A stretch of DNA of 64,000 bases from Sambucus nigra (lineage: Eukaryota; Streptophyta; Magnoliopsida; Dipsacales; Adoxaceae). Of the stretch, positions 36,718-48,780 are shown piece by piece (position 1 is the first letter of the stretch; every line of letters starts with the position of its first letter). Made by a program: the position numbers and the translations under genes. The notes under the pieces are model-generated. The model had not been told where the DNA came from. It searched no databases and saw only the letters and a list, made by a program, of their open reading frames with translations. The stretch covers positions 442,626,219 to 442,690,218 of the forward strand of contig OX422211.1 in the NCBI GenBank assembly GCA_949130495.1, written 5' to 3'.

Positions 36718-38642
36718 CACACTATATAGTTGACTTACTTTAGTCTGCACTATAAAGGAGCCTCATCTAGTTTGGAAATGGTGACAAAATTGAGGTCCAT
36801 CCTTGAAGTGCATTAGAGGGACTCTTAATGCTTCATCAACATCAGCAATGATCAATCTTCAAGGTAGAAAAATCAATACACACAAACTTATAGGTTGAAT
36901 TTCATTACATAATTGGTTGGTGTATGTTAATTAGATTTGAAATTAAATTTCTACATTTTTTAGTAATTTTTAGACAATCAAAACCCATTTTTAAAATTAA
37001 TTGAATTAGGGGTTTAAACTGTTTGGGTATGAAATTTATATTTTAAAAGTTCCTAAAACTTAGCTTGGGTATAATCCAAAATCGACACATAATATTCTGG
37101 TAGAAAATGATATTTTCTAAACATCTAAAGCACGCGTTTGAGATTTAATTTGAGGCTGGCATGTGGTTGTCTGTGATTGGTTACTTTTGTGTTCTTCATC
37201 TCTCACATTCAAGAGATTTAATTTTAGCCGTTCGATCAAACTTATCAAGGGCCTGCATATGTTCTTTTATAATTTAAGTTCATATATTTTTAGTCAATCA
37301 TAAAGAAGCTTTGTGCAGTCACTTAACAACCCTTAGATTAAGTATTCGAACAACCAATTTAATCGTAGCCCTCCATTTTCCAAATTGTTCCAGATCCTTC
37401 TACCTTATCTATAAAAGAGACTTTCCTCTCAACCATTAGAATATTTTGGGAGTCTGAGAGTTTAAGAGAAAAAAAGAGAAGAGATAGAAAAGAGAAAATA
37501 AAAAAAGAGAAAAAGTTATTTTTCGCATAAAAAATCTTGCAAATTTTCTTTAGAAAATAATTATGAGAGTTCTTGCTTCTGGTTTATTATTTCCTCTTAA
37601 GTCTAAATCTCACTTTCAACAACCTCACAAGATTGAGATCTCGTTTTGGTTTAGAAACTTGTAGATCTAGATCGGTGATATATTTTCATCTAGATTAATA
37701 AGATGTTTTGATTTCTTTTTTTGAGAAATCATCTTCTCGTGTCGAATACTATTTTTTTAATGCTTGTAATATGTTTTATACCCAACATCTCTTATTTTTG
37801 ACAAAATTGAAATGATGACTTACATATTTCAGATCTGTTGATTTTTCAATTCAAAAAGTTTTGTGAATAAATAAAGTTATAAGGATCTAGATTTTAAAGA
37901 TCCTAAAGATATACAGATCTTGAAATAGTTTTGTGTAAAAAGATTAAGTCTAATTTCAAAAGTGTGAAAAAAGAGTTTCATACTTAGATTTCTGTAATTT
38001 GTAGGAATAGTTTGTACTTAAGTGTGTGTGAGTGCGTACGTGGGATTTTAGGCACAACACTCACTACACTGTCACCCATTATCACAAAAGTTTATTATTG
38101 GTTGAGAGATTATGATTTTTAAGTTGACACTGTAAATGAGGAGAAATGAAGCTAAGCAGGGATTAGAAAAAGGATGAGTACATTCCTTTGGAGAATAAGA
38201 AAGAATACCGTGAGGAGTGGATTCTCAGTAGCTATATCTAGAGAAATTTTTATAGTGGATTGTTGGTTTTGTGGTGTAGAGACCATCATGGATGTTTCCT
38301 TAGTTGTGTGGGGTTTTATCACGTAAAAAATTATGTCTCTCTTGTGTGTGCTTTTTAATCTTTCACTGGTTCGATCTGATACATAGACTTTGGTTTAAAC
38401 TAAAATGCAATTTCGAAGATTCTTATATAATTTGTTCAAATAAATTGTTTTAACACATCTTGTGTTATTGTTAATATTTTTATAAGAGTTTCTTCAAAAA
38501 GTATTTCTAAATTTACTAAACGATTTTAACCTTTGTTAAAATAACATAGTGAGGTTTTTCAACTATGTCACAAAATGTCTTTTGCTACGTAATTATTACC
38601 TTTCGAGACACACTTATTGCGTCGCGAAATCTGTTTTTGCTT

Positions 38643-39008
38643 GTAAATCACAGGCAAAGCATTAACCGTTACGTTTTCATAATAGATGCTACTGTAGTTA
38701 GTTGGGTTTTGCAACTACAAAAGATAGTTACATTATTAATTACAAAACATGAGTGCATAGTAGTAATAGAGCCTAAGATGGAGATGATTTGTTACGTGGT
38801 TTGTTGGCAGGATTGGGTTTGAAGCAGGTGAATAATGTTTTGCACAGTGATAGTCAGAGCGCAATAAATCTAGCAAAGAATTCAGTATTTCATATGAAAA
38901 CTAATCATATCGGACTTCGTTATCACTTCATTATATCACTTTTGATGATGGAGTTTTAACCCTTGAGAAGATCTAAGACAAAGAATACAAACAAATTGAA
39001 CTTGATCT
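38643..39008 (+). pseudogene. COP4-A RNase H tail, cut by GYP1
   Basis: Reads VFIIDATVVSWVLQLQKIVTLLITKHE, then LGLKQVNNVLHSDSQSAINLAKNS in another frame, and TNHIGLRYHF. It matches COP4-B at about 62790-63100 almost base for base. It is truncated on the left at 38643 and resumes at 58520, after GYP1, through to the LTR at 58630. Confidence 0.85.
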
Positions 39009-40620
39009 TGTAGTGCCCCGACCTAAGTTTGAGTCACTATCACCGAATAAATGAGTTAAAGCGGGAGGGGAGCGTCCAATTTCATTATTTAAGAAAAACC
39101 CTTTAATTGCACCATTTATTAAGGATTAAGTTAACCATTTTAATTTGAGAAAAAAATGACCAATTTAAGTAATTAAGTTAATTTGCAAGGTTTATATATG
39201 AAAATTTGGTTAATCCAACAATACTAATTAAATGAGAGTTAAATCACAGTCGTCCGTGTATTATTACATCACATGATCGAATGCCCGTATAAAAAATTTA
39301 AATGTCCCAAATTCCAATCATTTTAAAGAAAGTGACAGAGCCTCTAATGATGCTGATTTCCCTTCGAGGCATTACCGACATCCTTTCCGATGTCCCTACT
39401 CGATGTACCTAGGATAGGGTGGGATTTTTTACATAAAAAGCAGGGGTGAGTGAATGCTCAACAGGGTGGATAATATTAAGCTATACATTTTCTAGAAAAA
39501 TACTATACATATAATATGTATTTTAACAATTTCGAAAACATTTAACAATTTAGCGAGTATTAATGCAACTACCATGTAATGCACCATAGTGACATGATCA
39601 TACTCACATTTAATCATTTTATACCACCCTTATCGGGTCTAGAGACTAATTAATCATATTTTATTCCCTAGTCTCCTTTTTATCCCATTTCGTTAGGTTA
39701 TCTTATTTAATTTTTTTAGCACAACCATAATCATTTCCTTTTTTTGTTATCTTTTCTTAGAATCTTCTAAATATCCACATACTTTAATGGGGTCCACACC
39801 TCTAGCTATGCTAACATATACCCTGGCTAGTGATTTTGGGTCTTTCTTCCCTGGGCTCCGGGCACCTTATAATTATTTTTCGATGTCATCCGAGTCGATA
39901 TTAATGTATTTTAACATTTTTGCTAATGTCCAAATTATTTCGTCATTTTACCGTTTTTGCTATTTCTACGTTTCATATCACCATTTCATCTCGTATACAT
40001 GCCATTTTGTTGACTTTATTCGTTCTTCACAAAAATCAATCGATAAGGCCTGACGAGGAAGTTCGACCAATGGACTCTTAATTTTATCAAAAATTTCGTT
40101 TTACCGTTTTTTCACCATAACCTTGTGAAAAACATAATTTGTTCATTATGATATTTAAAATCACCATTTCCATTCAAAATCATCCTTTATGATTTTATGT
40201 TCAAAAATCATGTTCATCACCCTATCCATTCTGAACAGGTCGTTCGAACGAAATCACTTCTCATTCGAACGAGAATCAAATCTCATTCGAATGACATTCA
40301 AACGAGTATCTAACGAGGTGGAAAATCTTAGACATAGGAAGGTCATTAGATGTTCATTTGAATCCTGTTAAAATGAGTGAGGAACCCCATTCTAACGAGA
40401 TAAGGATCTCATTCAAATGACTCTTATTCTCGTCTGTACGATAGTATAAAATTTCGATTTTAATTTTGTCCATTTAATTCCCAATTAATTACACAAAAGG
40501 CCACATGAACATTCAAATATAGACAACAATCCATTTATTATTGGTCTAAGGCTTAAAAGGGTTATCCATAATTAAAAATTACATGGAAAAAAGGATAAAA
40601 TCTCAGGTACGAGTGTCACA
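39009..40620 (-). repeat. GYP1 3' LTR (short form)
   Basis: 1612 bp, TGTAGTGCCCCGA to GTGTCACA. It lacks about 950 bp that the other LTR has after the phrase CATGTTCATCA. It contains TCGTTCGAACGA at 40240-40251 and CTCATTCGAACGA at 40260-40272. Confidence 0.88.
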
Positions 40621-40680
40621 TTCTCCCCTCCTTAAGGGATTTCGTCCCCAAAATCAGAATAACCGACTAGAGAAAGAGTT

Positions 40681-41930
40681 TCGGGTGCTTCTCCCCATAT
40701 CCGACTCGCACTCCCAAGTTGTGCCTTTAAGACCTTGGAACTCCTAAATAACTTTCACCAATGGAATGACCTTGTTGTGTAAGACTCTTTTCTCATAGTC
40801 TAAGATGGACACATGTCACCTTGTAAATTTAACATGTTCCTCCAACTCATGCGGGTACAATCACTGACGCGCCGGGGATCACGAAGATACTTCTTCAACA
40901 TGTAGACATGGAACACATTATGAACTTGGACAATTGTGAAGGTAGTGCTAAGTGGTACGATACATCCCCAATCCATTCTTGGATCTCAAAAAGATCGACA
41001 TATCATGAGGGCCAACTTCCCCATTTTTCCCAAATCACTGATTGTCGGTTGTCGCTCTAACTTTCAGCAGCACATGGTCACCCACTCTAAAATCTAGAGG
41101 TGTTCGGTGATTTTTAGGGTAATTCTTTTTTCGGCTCTATTCTCTCGTGATCCTCTATCAAATTACCTGAACTTTATCAGTCATTTATCTAATCAAATTT
41201 GAATTAGTGAGATGCTTCTCACCCACCTCAACCCAACAAACCGGAGAGAGACATGGCCTCCTATAAAGGAACTCATAAGGAGACATTTCGATTCTTTCCT
41301 GATAACTGTTGTTGTAGGAAAAATCTTCTAGATATAGATTCTCCACACAAATTCTCCAAAAATTGAGTGCGCAAGCTCTCAACATGTCCTCTAAGATCTG
41401 GATCAATAGTTTTGGCTGTCCGTCGGTCTCAGGGTGATACACCATACTCATATTCAAAATGGTACCCCAAATATTGTTGAATTTATTTTATATCTAATTT
41501 ATGAATCAGGGATCCTTATCTGAGATATTAAAGAGAAAAACACCACGAAGCCTGACTATTTCCTTGACATATAACCTCACTAACTTAGACACGCTATCCG
41601 TGACCTTAATCGATAAAAAGTGTGCGGATTTCTTGAGTCGATACATTATAACCCACACTACATCATGACCACGCTCAGAACGTGGTAAGGCTTTGACAAA
41701 ATCCATCGTGATATGCTCCCATTTCCATTCCACCAAGGGCTGACTTCTTATGCTCGGGCTTCACTCGCTGACTGTAGAACTTATCCACATATGTCGTAAT
41801 ATCCCTCTTCATACCAGACCAATAAAAATATCTACATAAGTCCTTGTATATATTCGTAGCACCAAGATGTATACTGAAGTGCGAGTGATGGGCCTTTGCT
41901 ATTACCTCATCTTGAAGCTCATTAATCAAT
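40681..41930 (-). pseudogene. GYP1 integrase with C-terminal chromodomain remnant
   Basis: In the minus direction: YKDLCRYFYWSGMKRDITTYV (finger region), then WEHITMDFVKALPRSERGHD, VYHPETDGQ and MSPYEFLYRRPCLSP, then DHVLLKVRATT. Next come VHNVFHVYMLKKY-like residues (about 40870) and a tail EKRVLHNKVIPLVKVI with TTWECESDM (about 40690-40800). That tail matches the chromodomain region of Del/Tekay elements, thought to guide insertion into heterochromatin. Several stops and frame changes break it. Confidence 0.82.
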
Positions 41931-42059
41931 GGGATAACTAACCAGCCCTTGTGTCATATGCCACCGTCCTTATCCACGGTAAGAGTGTTGAACACTTTGC
42001 CATTCTAAATATGGTCATGGTATTGAGAAAAATTGGGATCACATGATTAGGCATCTTGA

Positions 42060-43990
42060 ATTTTATCCTAAATAAGTGATCTATCCACCACACCCCAAGG
42101 GTACGCCCTATCATAACCCCTTTGGATATACCGATCAAATTTTTGCAGCTCGACGAACATCTTTACTCGATGACACTTCATCACTGCCAGAGTGCGCCTA
42201 GACTTTAGATTGAGAGAATTGAACATTATATTAGCCTTATCTAAAGGATATTTTAATGAGAAGTCGTAGTTCTCCACCAATTCTATCCATCATCTCTGAC
42301 AAAGATTGAGATCATGCTGCGTGAAAATATACTGGAGCATCTTATGTTTTAAAAATGCCTCAAACCGTTCCTCATAGAGGTAATACCTCCAGCTCTTTAG
42401 TGCGACACAATAAAATCTAACTCCAAATCATGGATGGGGTGGTTATTTTCATGCGCCTTTAGCTGAGGATATGCGTATGCGAGTACCTAACCATTCTGCA
42501 TTAGTACTGCGACGAGTTCTGAACCGAAAGTGTCACAATACATGGTGTAACCATTTCTACGCTATGGGAGGATAATAACGGGCACATAAGTTAACCTGAC
42601 CTTTAATTCACAAAGTGTCGACTCATAATCCTCAGACCACTCAAAGTGCACATTGTTTCGAGTCAACATGGTGAGGGGCAACGCAACCCTTGAGAAGTCA
42701 TGCACAAATCTGCGGTAGTAACTGGTCAGACCCAAGAAATCATGTACTTTTGTGACTTTCCTTGGCCTATCCCATACCAGAACGGACTCCACCTTGGAAG
42801 GGTCAACGATAACGCACTCGTCGAAAACCCATGGCTAAGGCACTTGATCTCAACCATCTAGAATTTGCACTTGCTGAATTTGGCATACAACTGGTTCTCC
42901 CTGAGCATTTGAAAGGCCGTGCAAAGGTCTTCCTCATAGTCTATATCCGATACTAAATATACCAATATGTCATGCATAAAGACGACCACAAATTAGTCAA
43001 AGTAGGGACGATAGATGCGATTCATCAAATCCACGAACATTACAGGGCATTAGTTAATCGAAGGGCTTCACTTGAAAATCATAGTGCCTATATCGAGTCC
43101 AAAATTCCAACTTAGGATATCCTCCTCTTTGAAGCGCAACTGATGGTATCTAGACCGAAGGCCAATCTTTAAAACTTACCCTCCCCACGTAATTGGTTAA
43201 ATAAATTGTCAATACAGTGCATAAGGTATTTATTCTTCACCATTACCCTGTTCAACTACATTTAATATATACAGAGCCACAAGGTGTTATATTTTTTCTT
43301 AGCAAAGAGGAATGGGACTCCCCATGGGGACACACTCGGGTAAATGAATCTTTTACTGGTGAACTCCTCCAACTGAACCCTTATCTCTTATAATTCTACC
43401 AGAGCCATCCTGTGAGGTGGTATAGAGATAAATGAGATGACCTATTTCACCTCTATGGAAAAATCCACATCTCGATGTGGAGGTAACCCAAGAAGATCAT
43501 TTAGGAACACATCGGGAAACTCTCGCACCACTTGGTAGTCTAACAATATACTGTCCAGCTCATCTTGAGCCATTATATTGCTCAACTAATTAAAGTACCA
43601 TTTTTACTCACGCATGGTAGAGAACTTGCAAGGATAATCAACGCCCTTCTCTTTATTAAAATGGTGGTGAGACCCATCTGGAAAGAATACTGAGACACTG
43701 TGTTGCTGGCATTCGATGGTAGTGTCAAAACATGTTAGCCAATTCATGACGAGGATCACCTCGAACCCATCCGTGTCCATCGGGATCAAGTCATACTACA
43801 GAACATAGTCTCTTGCTATAACTATGAAACTATGGTATACCCTATCGAGAACTATATCGTTGCCAACAGAAAGTTCTACGAAGATAGAAGGATGAAACTA
43901 ATCTACCTCTTGTCCCAAACTGAATGCAAATGAGCTTGAAATAAATGAATTCGATGCACCTAAATTTAATATTGCCTTATCCTATGTATT
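42060..43990 (-). pseudogene. GYP1 protease, reverse transcriptase and RNase H
   Basis: The protease-RT linker shows DGFEVILVMNWLTCFDTTIECQ (about 43700-43780). RT is badly broken; its catalytic box reads FMHDILVY instead of FMDDILVY (about 42960-42990). VHDFLGLTSYYRRFVHDFS and PLTMLTRNNVHFEWS (42562-42792) mark the start of RNase H. ENYDFSLKYPLDKANIM follows near 42240. Confidence 0.8.
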
Positions 43991-44000
43991 AAACAAAAGA

Positions 44001-44892
44001 ATCATACCCTCCATTATGGATGGATCATCGAAAGGTTTTGCGAACTGCGTCATGGCATATGCTCATCCTAGGTTAAATCAGTTTCTTTGGTCCCCGGGCA
44101 CCTGACCTGGCTCGTGACTACCCTGACCCTGACTTGAACGTGAACCATCCACACTCTGCCTTGTGGGATGATGATAGCCCAATGAGAACTATTGCTGCTG
44201 CTGTTAGGTGGGGATCAACTAGATAGAACTCTGACCCGACACATAGTTGACAGTCTGCTAATTTCCCTGTTGACTACCCGAAGCTCTCTGTGAGAAGTCT
44301 CTCTTGAAATGATAGGGGGACCCATAAGCAAAACATATCTTCTCAACGGGGGTGATTAGACCCTGATTGCTGATACATTGGGCGAAAGAAGAACCAACCG
44401 CTAACCAACCCCCTTAGTGACCTTTAGCTTCATAAGAAGCCTTGAGCCTCCTCCTGGACTTTTTATGACTGCCACTCTGGGACCCAGTGGTCTCTTTCTT
44501 TTTTCCTTGGTGGCCTTACGATACATAGTACATAACTCTAACCACATAACTGTGTTCACTACTGAACTCAATTTTGGCTGATCCATACCTGCCAGGACCC
44601 ATAAAATACCCAAATTAAGGCCCTTGATGAATAACCTCGTCTTCTCATCCTCATTCCATTGCACTGTATCCACATACTTATACAAAATTTTAATTTTGAC
44701 CCGTTACTCATTCACAAAAATCTTCCCCTGTATCAGATAAAGGAACTCATCCTTCTTGGAATCCTCAAATGCTTAAGGAAGGTACTGATCAAGGAAGGAA
44801 ACTCTGAATCTACCCTAGTCTATGGTCTCTATCGTACTGGTGAAGTAAAAGCTCCACTAGTGTTGTGCCTGCTCCATAAGCTAGAATGTAGT
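44001..44892 (-). pseudogene. GYP1 gag, C-terminal part
   Basis: Shows YVDTVQWNEDEKTRLFIKGL, the standard gypsy gag phrase, then a degenerate zinc-knuckle-like CFAYGSPYHFKRDF (about 44290-44335) and a Gln-rich run. It is cut at 44892 by GYP2; the N-terminal part is at 55492-55781. Confidence 0.82.
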
Positions 44893-45308
44893 TGTGGTGA
44901 CAATAAATCTCAGCACAAAATAATAAGCAAATGCGATCACCAGAATAAATAAAGAACATAAAAAAACTTCAATCACACACAACACAAGATATTCGTGGTT
45001 CGGCATAATGGACTACGTCCACAGTGGTGCTCTGTTTATATTATATTTATCTTTACTCCAGGGGAGTGTTACAATTTTTCTCGTGCCCTTTACCCCGGGC
45101 TAAGGGTTTGACATATACATGCCATTTTTCAGGGAGTGGGGGTGTTGGACTCCTCCACGTTAACCCATGGTCCCTAGAATATCTCTTGAGAGATTTTAGG
45201 GGTTGAATGGGTCATAACTGAATCCAGTATGCATGAGGCCCCTAGACTTTGGTACGGACTTAATCGGGCTACTCATCTGTGCTGGAATAATTAATCGAGG
45301 TACCCACA
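44893..45308 (-). repeat. GYP2 3' LTR
   Basis: 416 bp, TGTGGTGA to TACCCACA on the plus strand, matching 55076-55491. The adjoining internal sequence (45309 onward) is not a purine tract on the minus strand. Confidence 0.92.
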
Positions 45309-45735
45309 ATTGCGCCTAAAATTTTTGGGTCACAATTTGGGCTCAATAATGTTAAATAATAGCGTTAGTGGAATTTTTGTGAATCGCGTAACACTTTGGG
45401 ATTGAAGCGTCTTTCTCAAGTAGATTTAGGTGGTATACTTGATTCGTTTCCTATACATTATGATTGAGAGGGTTTAAATCGGTTTGAAGAGGCCATTCCA
45501 TGACGTCATTTCAAACTTCCGTGCATTCTCTAAATTTCTCCGGCTTCTTACTGTTCTTTCTCACTTCCCGGTCCTATCTTTCATCTTCAAGATTCTTCCT
45601 TGTCCTCCCATCTTCTTTACTTGTGGCCTTGCATTGTCCCAAGCTGATTCTTACTTCGTAAGTTCTTTATACTCCATCTTTTTTCTTGTTCTGTTGAAAT
45701 TTCTTCGTTATCGCTGTTAGGGTTTTTCTTGTTTG
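45309..45735 (+). promoter_or_regulatory. Leader and possible promoter of the GYP2 antisense gene, with TGACGTCA
   Basis: No frame. A perfect TGACGTCA, the full bZIP/CRE-type palindrome, stands at 45501-45508, about 230 bp upstream of the ATG at 45736. Pyrimidine-rich sequence follows, as in plant leaders. Promoter activity is inference. Confidence 0.4.
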
Positions 45736-47959
45736 ATGGTAAAAGTAGGCAATAGGTCAATAGCTGACTTTAGAAAGTTATACAATATTCTGGACTGGTT
45801 AGATATTGAATGTGACCCTGTTCCTTGTAATGTTAGAGATATTGAGGATGGCCATTGGATATATGTTCTTCTGCTGTCTCAGGGTGGTCTTACTTTCCCG
45901 CCAAATCATCTGTTTTTGCATTTTTTTTAGTTAATTCTAGATAGTTCCGACACAGTGCTCGCCAAATGTTTGGAAAATTGTCAATGGTGTACATAGAATT
46001 AATCAGCTCTATGGCACCAATCTAGGGCTTGCTAAAATTTTCTACTGTTATTCTTTCTCTAGAACAAGCTCTGGTCTCCTTTATCTAAAGGCTAGGAGTC
46101 CTGATAGGGTATTGGTAGTAAATCTACCTGATTCCCACAAGGCCTATTAGCAAGAGGGGTTTATTGCCAGGAACTGGCAGTACCCTCCCCATGCTAAAGG
46201 GGCGAGGTCCGAGAGACATGTGATTCCCTTTTATGGGGAGGAATATATAGGTAAACATAATTCATGTTCTTCTCATTGATTCTTTGTTAATGTACTGCCT
46301 ATCTTATGTTTTCCTCTTTTCTTTTCTCAGCGAAGACAAAGAACTCAGAACCTGCTCTTTGCGAGATTCTAGCTGCTGAGTTGGTCAAGGCTTGGAAGAT
46401 CAAGGACTATTTGGCTGACGGTGAGCATCCGCGATCAGCAGCATTCCTTTTGGAGTACAAGAACATTGGGTACAGTTTCATCGCATGACCTGTGGATATC
46501 ATCCCTCAGCTAGATATCACAAAAGAGGTTGCTACTGACCCAATTCAATTAGACGAGGAGGAAAGCAGCTTGGGTGAAGAGAGCGAGGGAGCTAACAGGG
46601 GCAGTATTGAAGGCGATTATAGTGAGGAGAACTCCAGTAGCGAAGAGTCTTCCATCTCGGAGGGTTCTGAGGCTTCGAAGGATTCATAGGATTCAAGTAT
46701 CTCCAGCGAGGAAGATATGGCTCTTCCTAGGAAGATTCTGATCCAAGATGATGATGAAGATAATGCGCTGCTTACTCGCCAGTTGAAGAAGCAAAAATCT
46801 AGGAGCAAGGATACTTCCAGTGGATCCTAGACTGGTGCTCGCGATCAGGAGAGGAAGAAGAAGGAGGAAACATTGGTGAGAGATAGGAGAGAAATAAGGA
46901 AGAGGAGAAGAAGAAGGTGGAAGTGAGAAAGAGGATAAAGAGGGATAAAAAGGAGAGAAAAGAAGAGAAGAGGAGAGAATAGGTGAGGATAAAGGCGGGG
47001 CAGTCTCTGGTGCCCTTGTCCACACTAGGTGAGGGGGATTATGTTTCTCTTACCCCTCAGTTAGCTCCGACAGTGCTTGAGAGGTCAGTGCTGCCAACTA
47101 ATCGCCAGAGGTCGGTAAACAAGGGACCGACCAGTTAGCCCTGAAGGCGAGTCAGGGGCTAGCCTTGGTAAGCTTGTTTTCACTTCTCTTTTCTTGTAAT
47201 GCTACTTTTAATACTTTCTCCGCTAATATTTTCCTTTTCTCTGTAGTTTGTGTCTGATTTCACTATCCTCTACCGCAGCCGCGACGAGCTAGCGAGGCAG
47301 AACGCTGAGATGGACAGGAAAAATGCTGAGCTGGAGGCTAGCTTAAAGACTTCCAGTTCTGTTAAAAAGTCTTCTGACCTCGCCTTGGCCCAAGCTAACA
47401 AAGCAAAAAAGGTGGTGACCAAGGAGCTCGAAGAGCTGAGGCAGTCTTATAACTTAGTCTACGCGAGCAATCTAGCTGTGGTTAAGGAGAATAAGGTGCT
47501 TATTGGGAAGGTAAATAAGGTGGAATCTGAGGCCGCCACCCTCAAAGAGAGCTCGTACAATGCTGGATGGGTCGCGGCGTACGAGGATGCTGAGGTTCAG
47601 ATTGGCTATATTAGCCACCTCAACTTTAAGAAGGGTTGGGACAAAGCCTTGCTTACTGTCGAGGTAAATATTGACTCCCCCTCTTTGACGAGTATGACCT
47701 TGGCCCCAAGCCTATTGTGGATGAGATGCCTGCTCTTGCTATCAATGAAGGTTCTCCATCTATCCAGACCACTCCTACTGGTACTCTTATGGTGACTGCT
47801 CCATCTGAGGGAGGCATATCTGGAGCTACTGCAGACAAGGGGAAGCAACCAGCGGCCTCAGAGCAGACTGAGGTTGCCAGCCAGTCTTCTTTTAGGGAAC
47901 CCTTCATATTTTTATTGTTCTTTCTTTTTGATGATGTATTTTGGACCTTCTTTAAATGA
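45736..47959 (+). pseudogene. GYP2 antisense gene 1, spliced, broken
   Basis: Reads opposite to gag-pol. Exon 1 (45736-46250) gives MVKVGNRSIADFRKLYNILDW and GGLTFPPNHLFLHFF. After a frame slip in a T-run near 45925 it gives NVWKIVNGVHRINQLYGTNL and YLKARSPDRVLVVNLPDS. This resembles the putative gypsy-type transposon domain (Pfam Transposase_28 kind) found in antisense frames of Tat elements. GT-AG introns are likely at 46251-46330 and 47168-47246. Exon 2 is acidic and Ser-rich, then Lys/Arg-rich. Exon 3 is a coiled coil (RDELARQNAEMDRKNAELEA), ending after a frameshift near 47680 in NEGSPSIQTTPTGT. AATAAA follows at about 47961. Function in the element is unknown. Confidence 0.65.
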
Positions 47960-48023
47960 AATAAAATTCAGTTCCCTTTCGTGTACTGATTTATTTTCTT
48001 TTTAATGCTTATATGGTTTGTAG

Positions 48024-48780
48024 CTCATCGATGTTGAGGATTATATTCCTGCTACCTCTCAGTTAGGAAAATTCTTGGACCTGATGTGAGAAATCGAGTT
48101 CGCAGAGCCTTAGTAAGGATCTGCAAGTATCTTAGGTCGAGGAATCAGGAGTATAAGGACCAGTCAAAGCTTATTGCCAAGCTGAAGGACAGGCTCCAAG
48201 AGATGGAGGAAATTGATGCTTCTGTTTAAGCAGAAGTGAATGCTCTAAAGGCCAAGCTTCTGGATGCCTACAAGGTCAATCAAGTTGGAGAGGTGCTTCA
48301 ATAAGAGAACGATGATCTGAGGAGAGAAGTCTCCAACTTAGGGAGAATGCCTTGAGCATTGCTCCTAGAGTTTTGCGTGGTTCCTCTTCATTGACCGAAC
48401 CGTGAGCTGGTACTGATGATAATGGTTCAGCTAAGGAGATTACCGAGCTTCGAGGTGATGTTTTTCGAGCGTATGTGATAGTTATCTAACTTCAAAGAGA
48501 TGTTACCTTGCCGAGGCACCTGTTCAAGAAGGGTCCTCGACCAGTGTGGGCTGATGGTTTTGATCAGGGTTGGACAGATGCTCCGATGAAGTTGAGGGAG
48601 GTTAAAGAGTTATCCTTCATTAGAGGATGGTTGAGTGCTCTCAGGGAGCTGCATGTCCCTAGGAACCCTTTCCTCTGGTATGGTCATGAGATCTCTCCCT
48701 CAACTTTATTACCAAACCCAGTCAGAAGGGATGATCAATGGGTTCCCATAGATGCTATCCGAAGGAAGTTGTTGGAATGA
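48024..48780 (+). pseudogene. GYP2 antisense gene 2 or further exons, coiled-coil rich
   Basis: After a TTTGTAG splice-like site, the frame reads NRVRRALVRICKYLRSRNQEYKDQSKLIAKLKDRL, a coiled coil with stops. 48508-48780 is open: MPRHLFKKGPRPVWADGFDQ, SFIRGWLSALRELHVPRNPF, WVPIDAIRRKLLE. An AATAAA lies near 48927. It may be a duplicate or continuation of gene 1, since both contain coiled coils and a GW-rich segment. Confidence 0.5.

Larger units (their letters stand above)
27282..38561 (+). mobile_element. Ty1/copia LTR retrotransposon COP3, old and broken
   Basis: A plus-strand element: 5' LTR 27282-29062, primer site, gag to RNase H, purine tract at 35021-35030 and a 3' LTR starting at 35032. 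The 3' LTR is split by a solo LTR. The outer duplication is ACCAT (27277-27281) and ACTAT (38562-38566), one mismatch. Dozens of stops and frameshifts show age. Without the solo LTR it is about 9.6 kb. Confidence 0.9.
35032..38561 (+). repeat. COP3 3' LTR, split by a solo LTR
   Basis: TGAAGCACAC (35032-35041) is cut and resumes as CACACTATATAG at 36718. Removing 35042-36717 and one CACAC restores the match to the start of the 5' LTR. The remaining length is about 1849 bp. It ends GGTTTTTCA at 38561. Confidence 0.9.
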
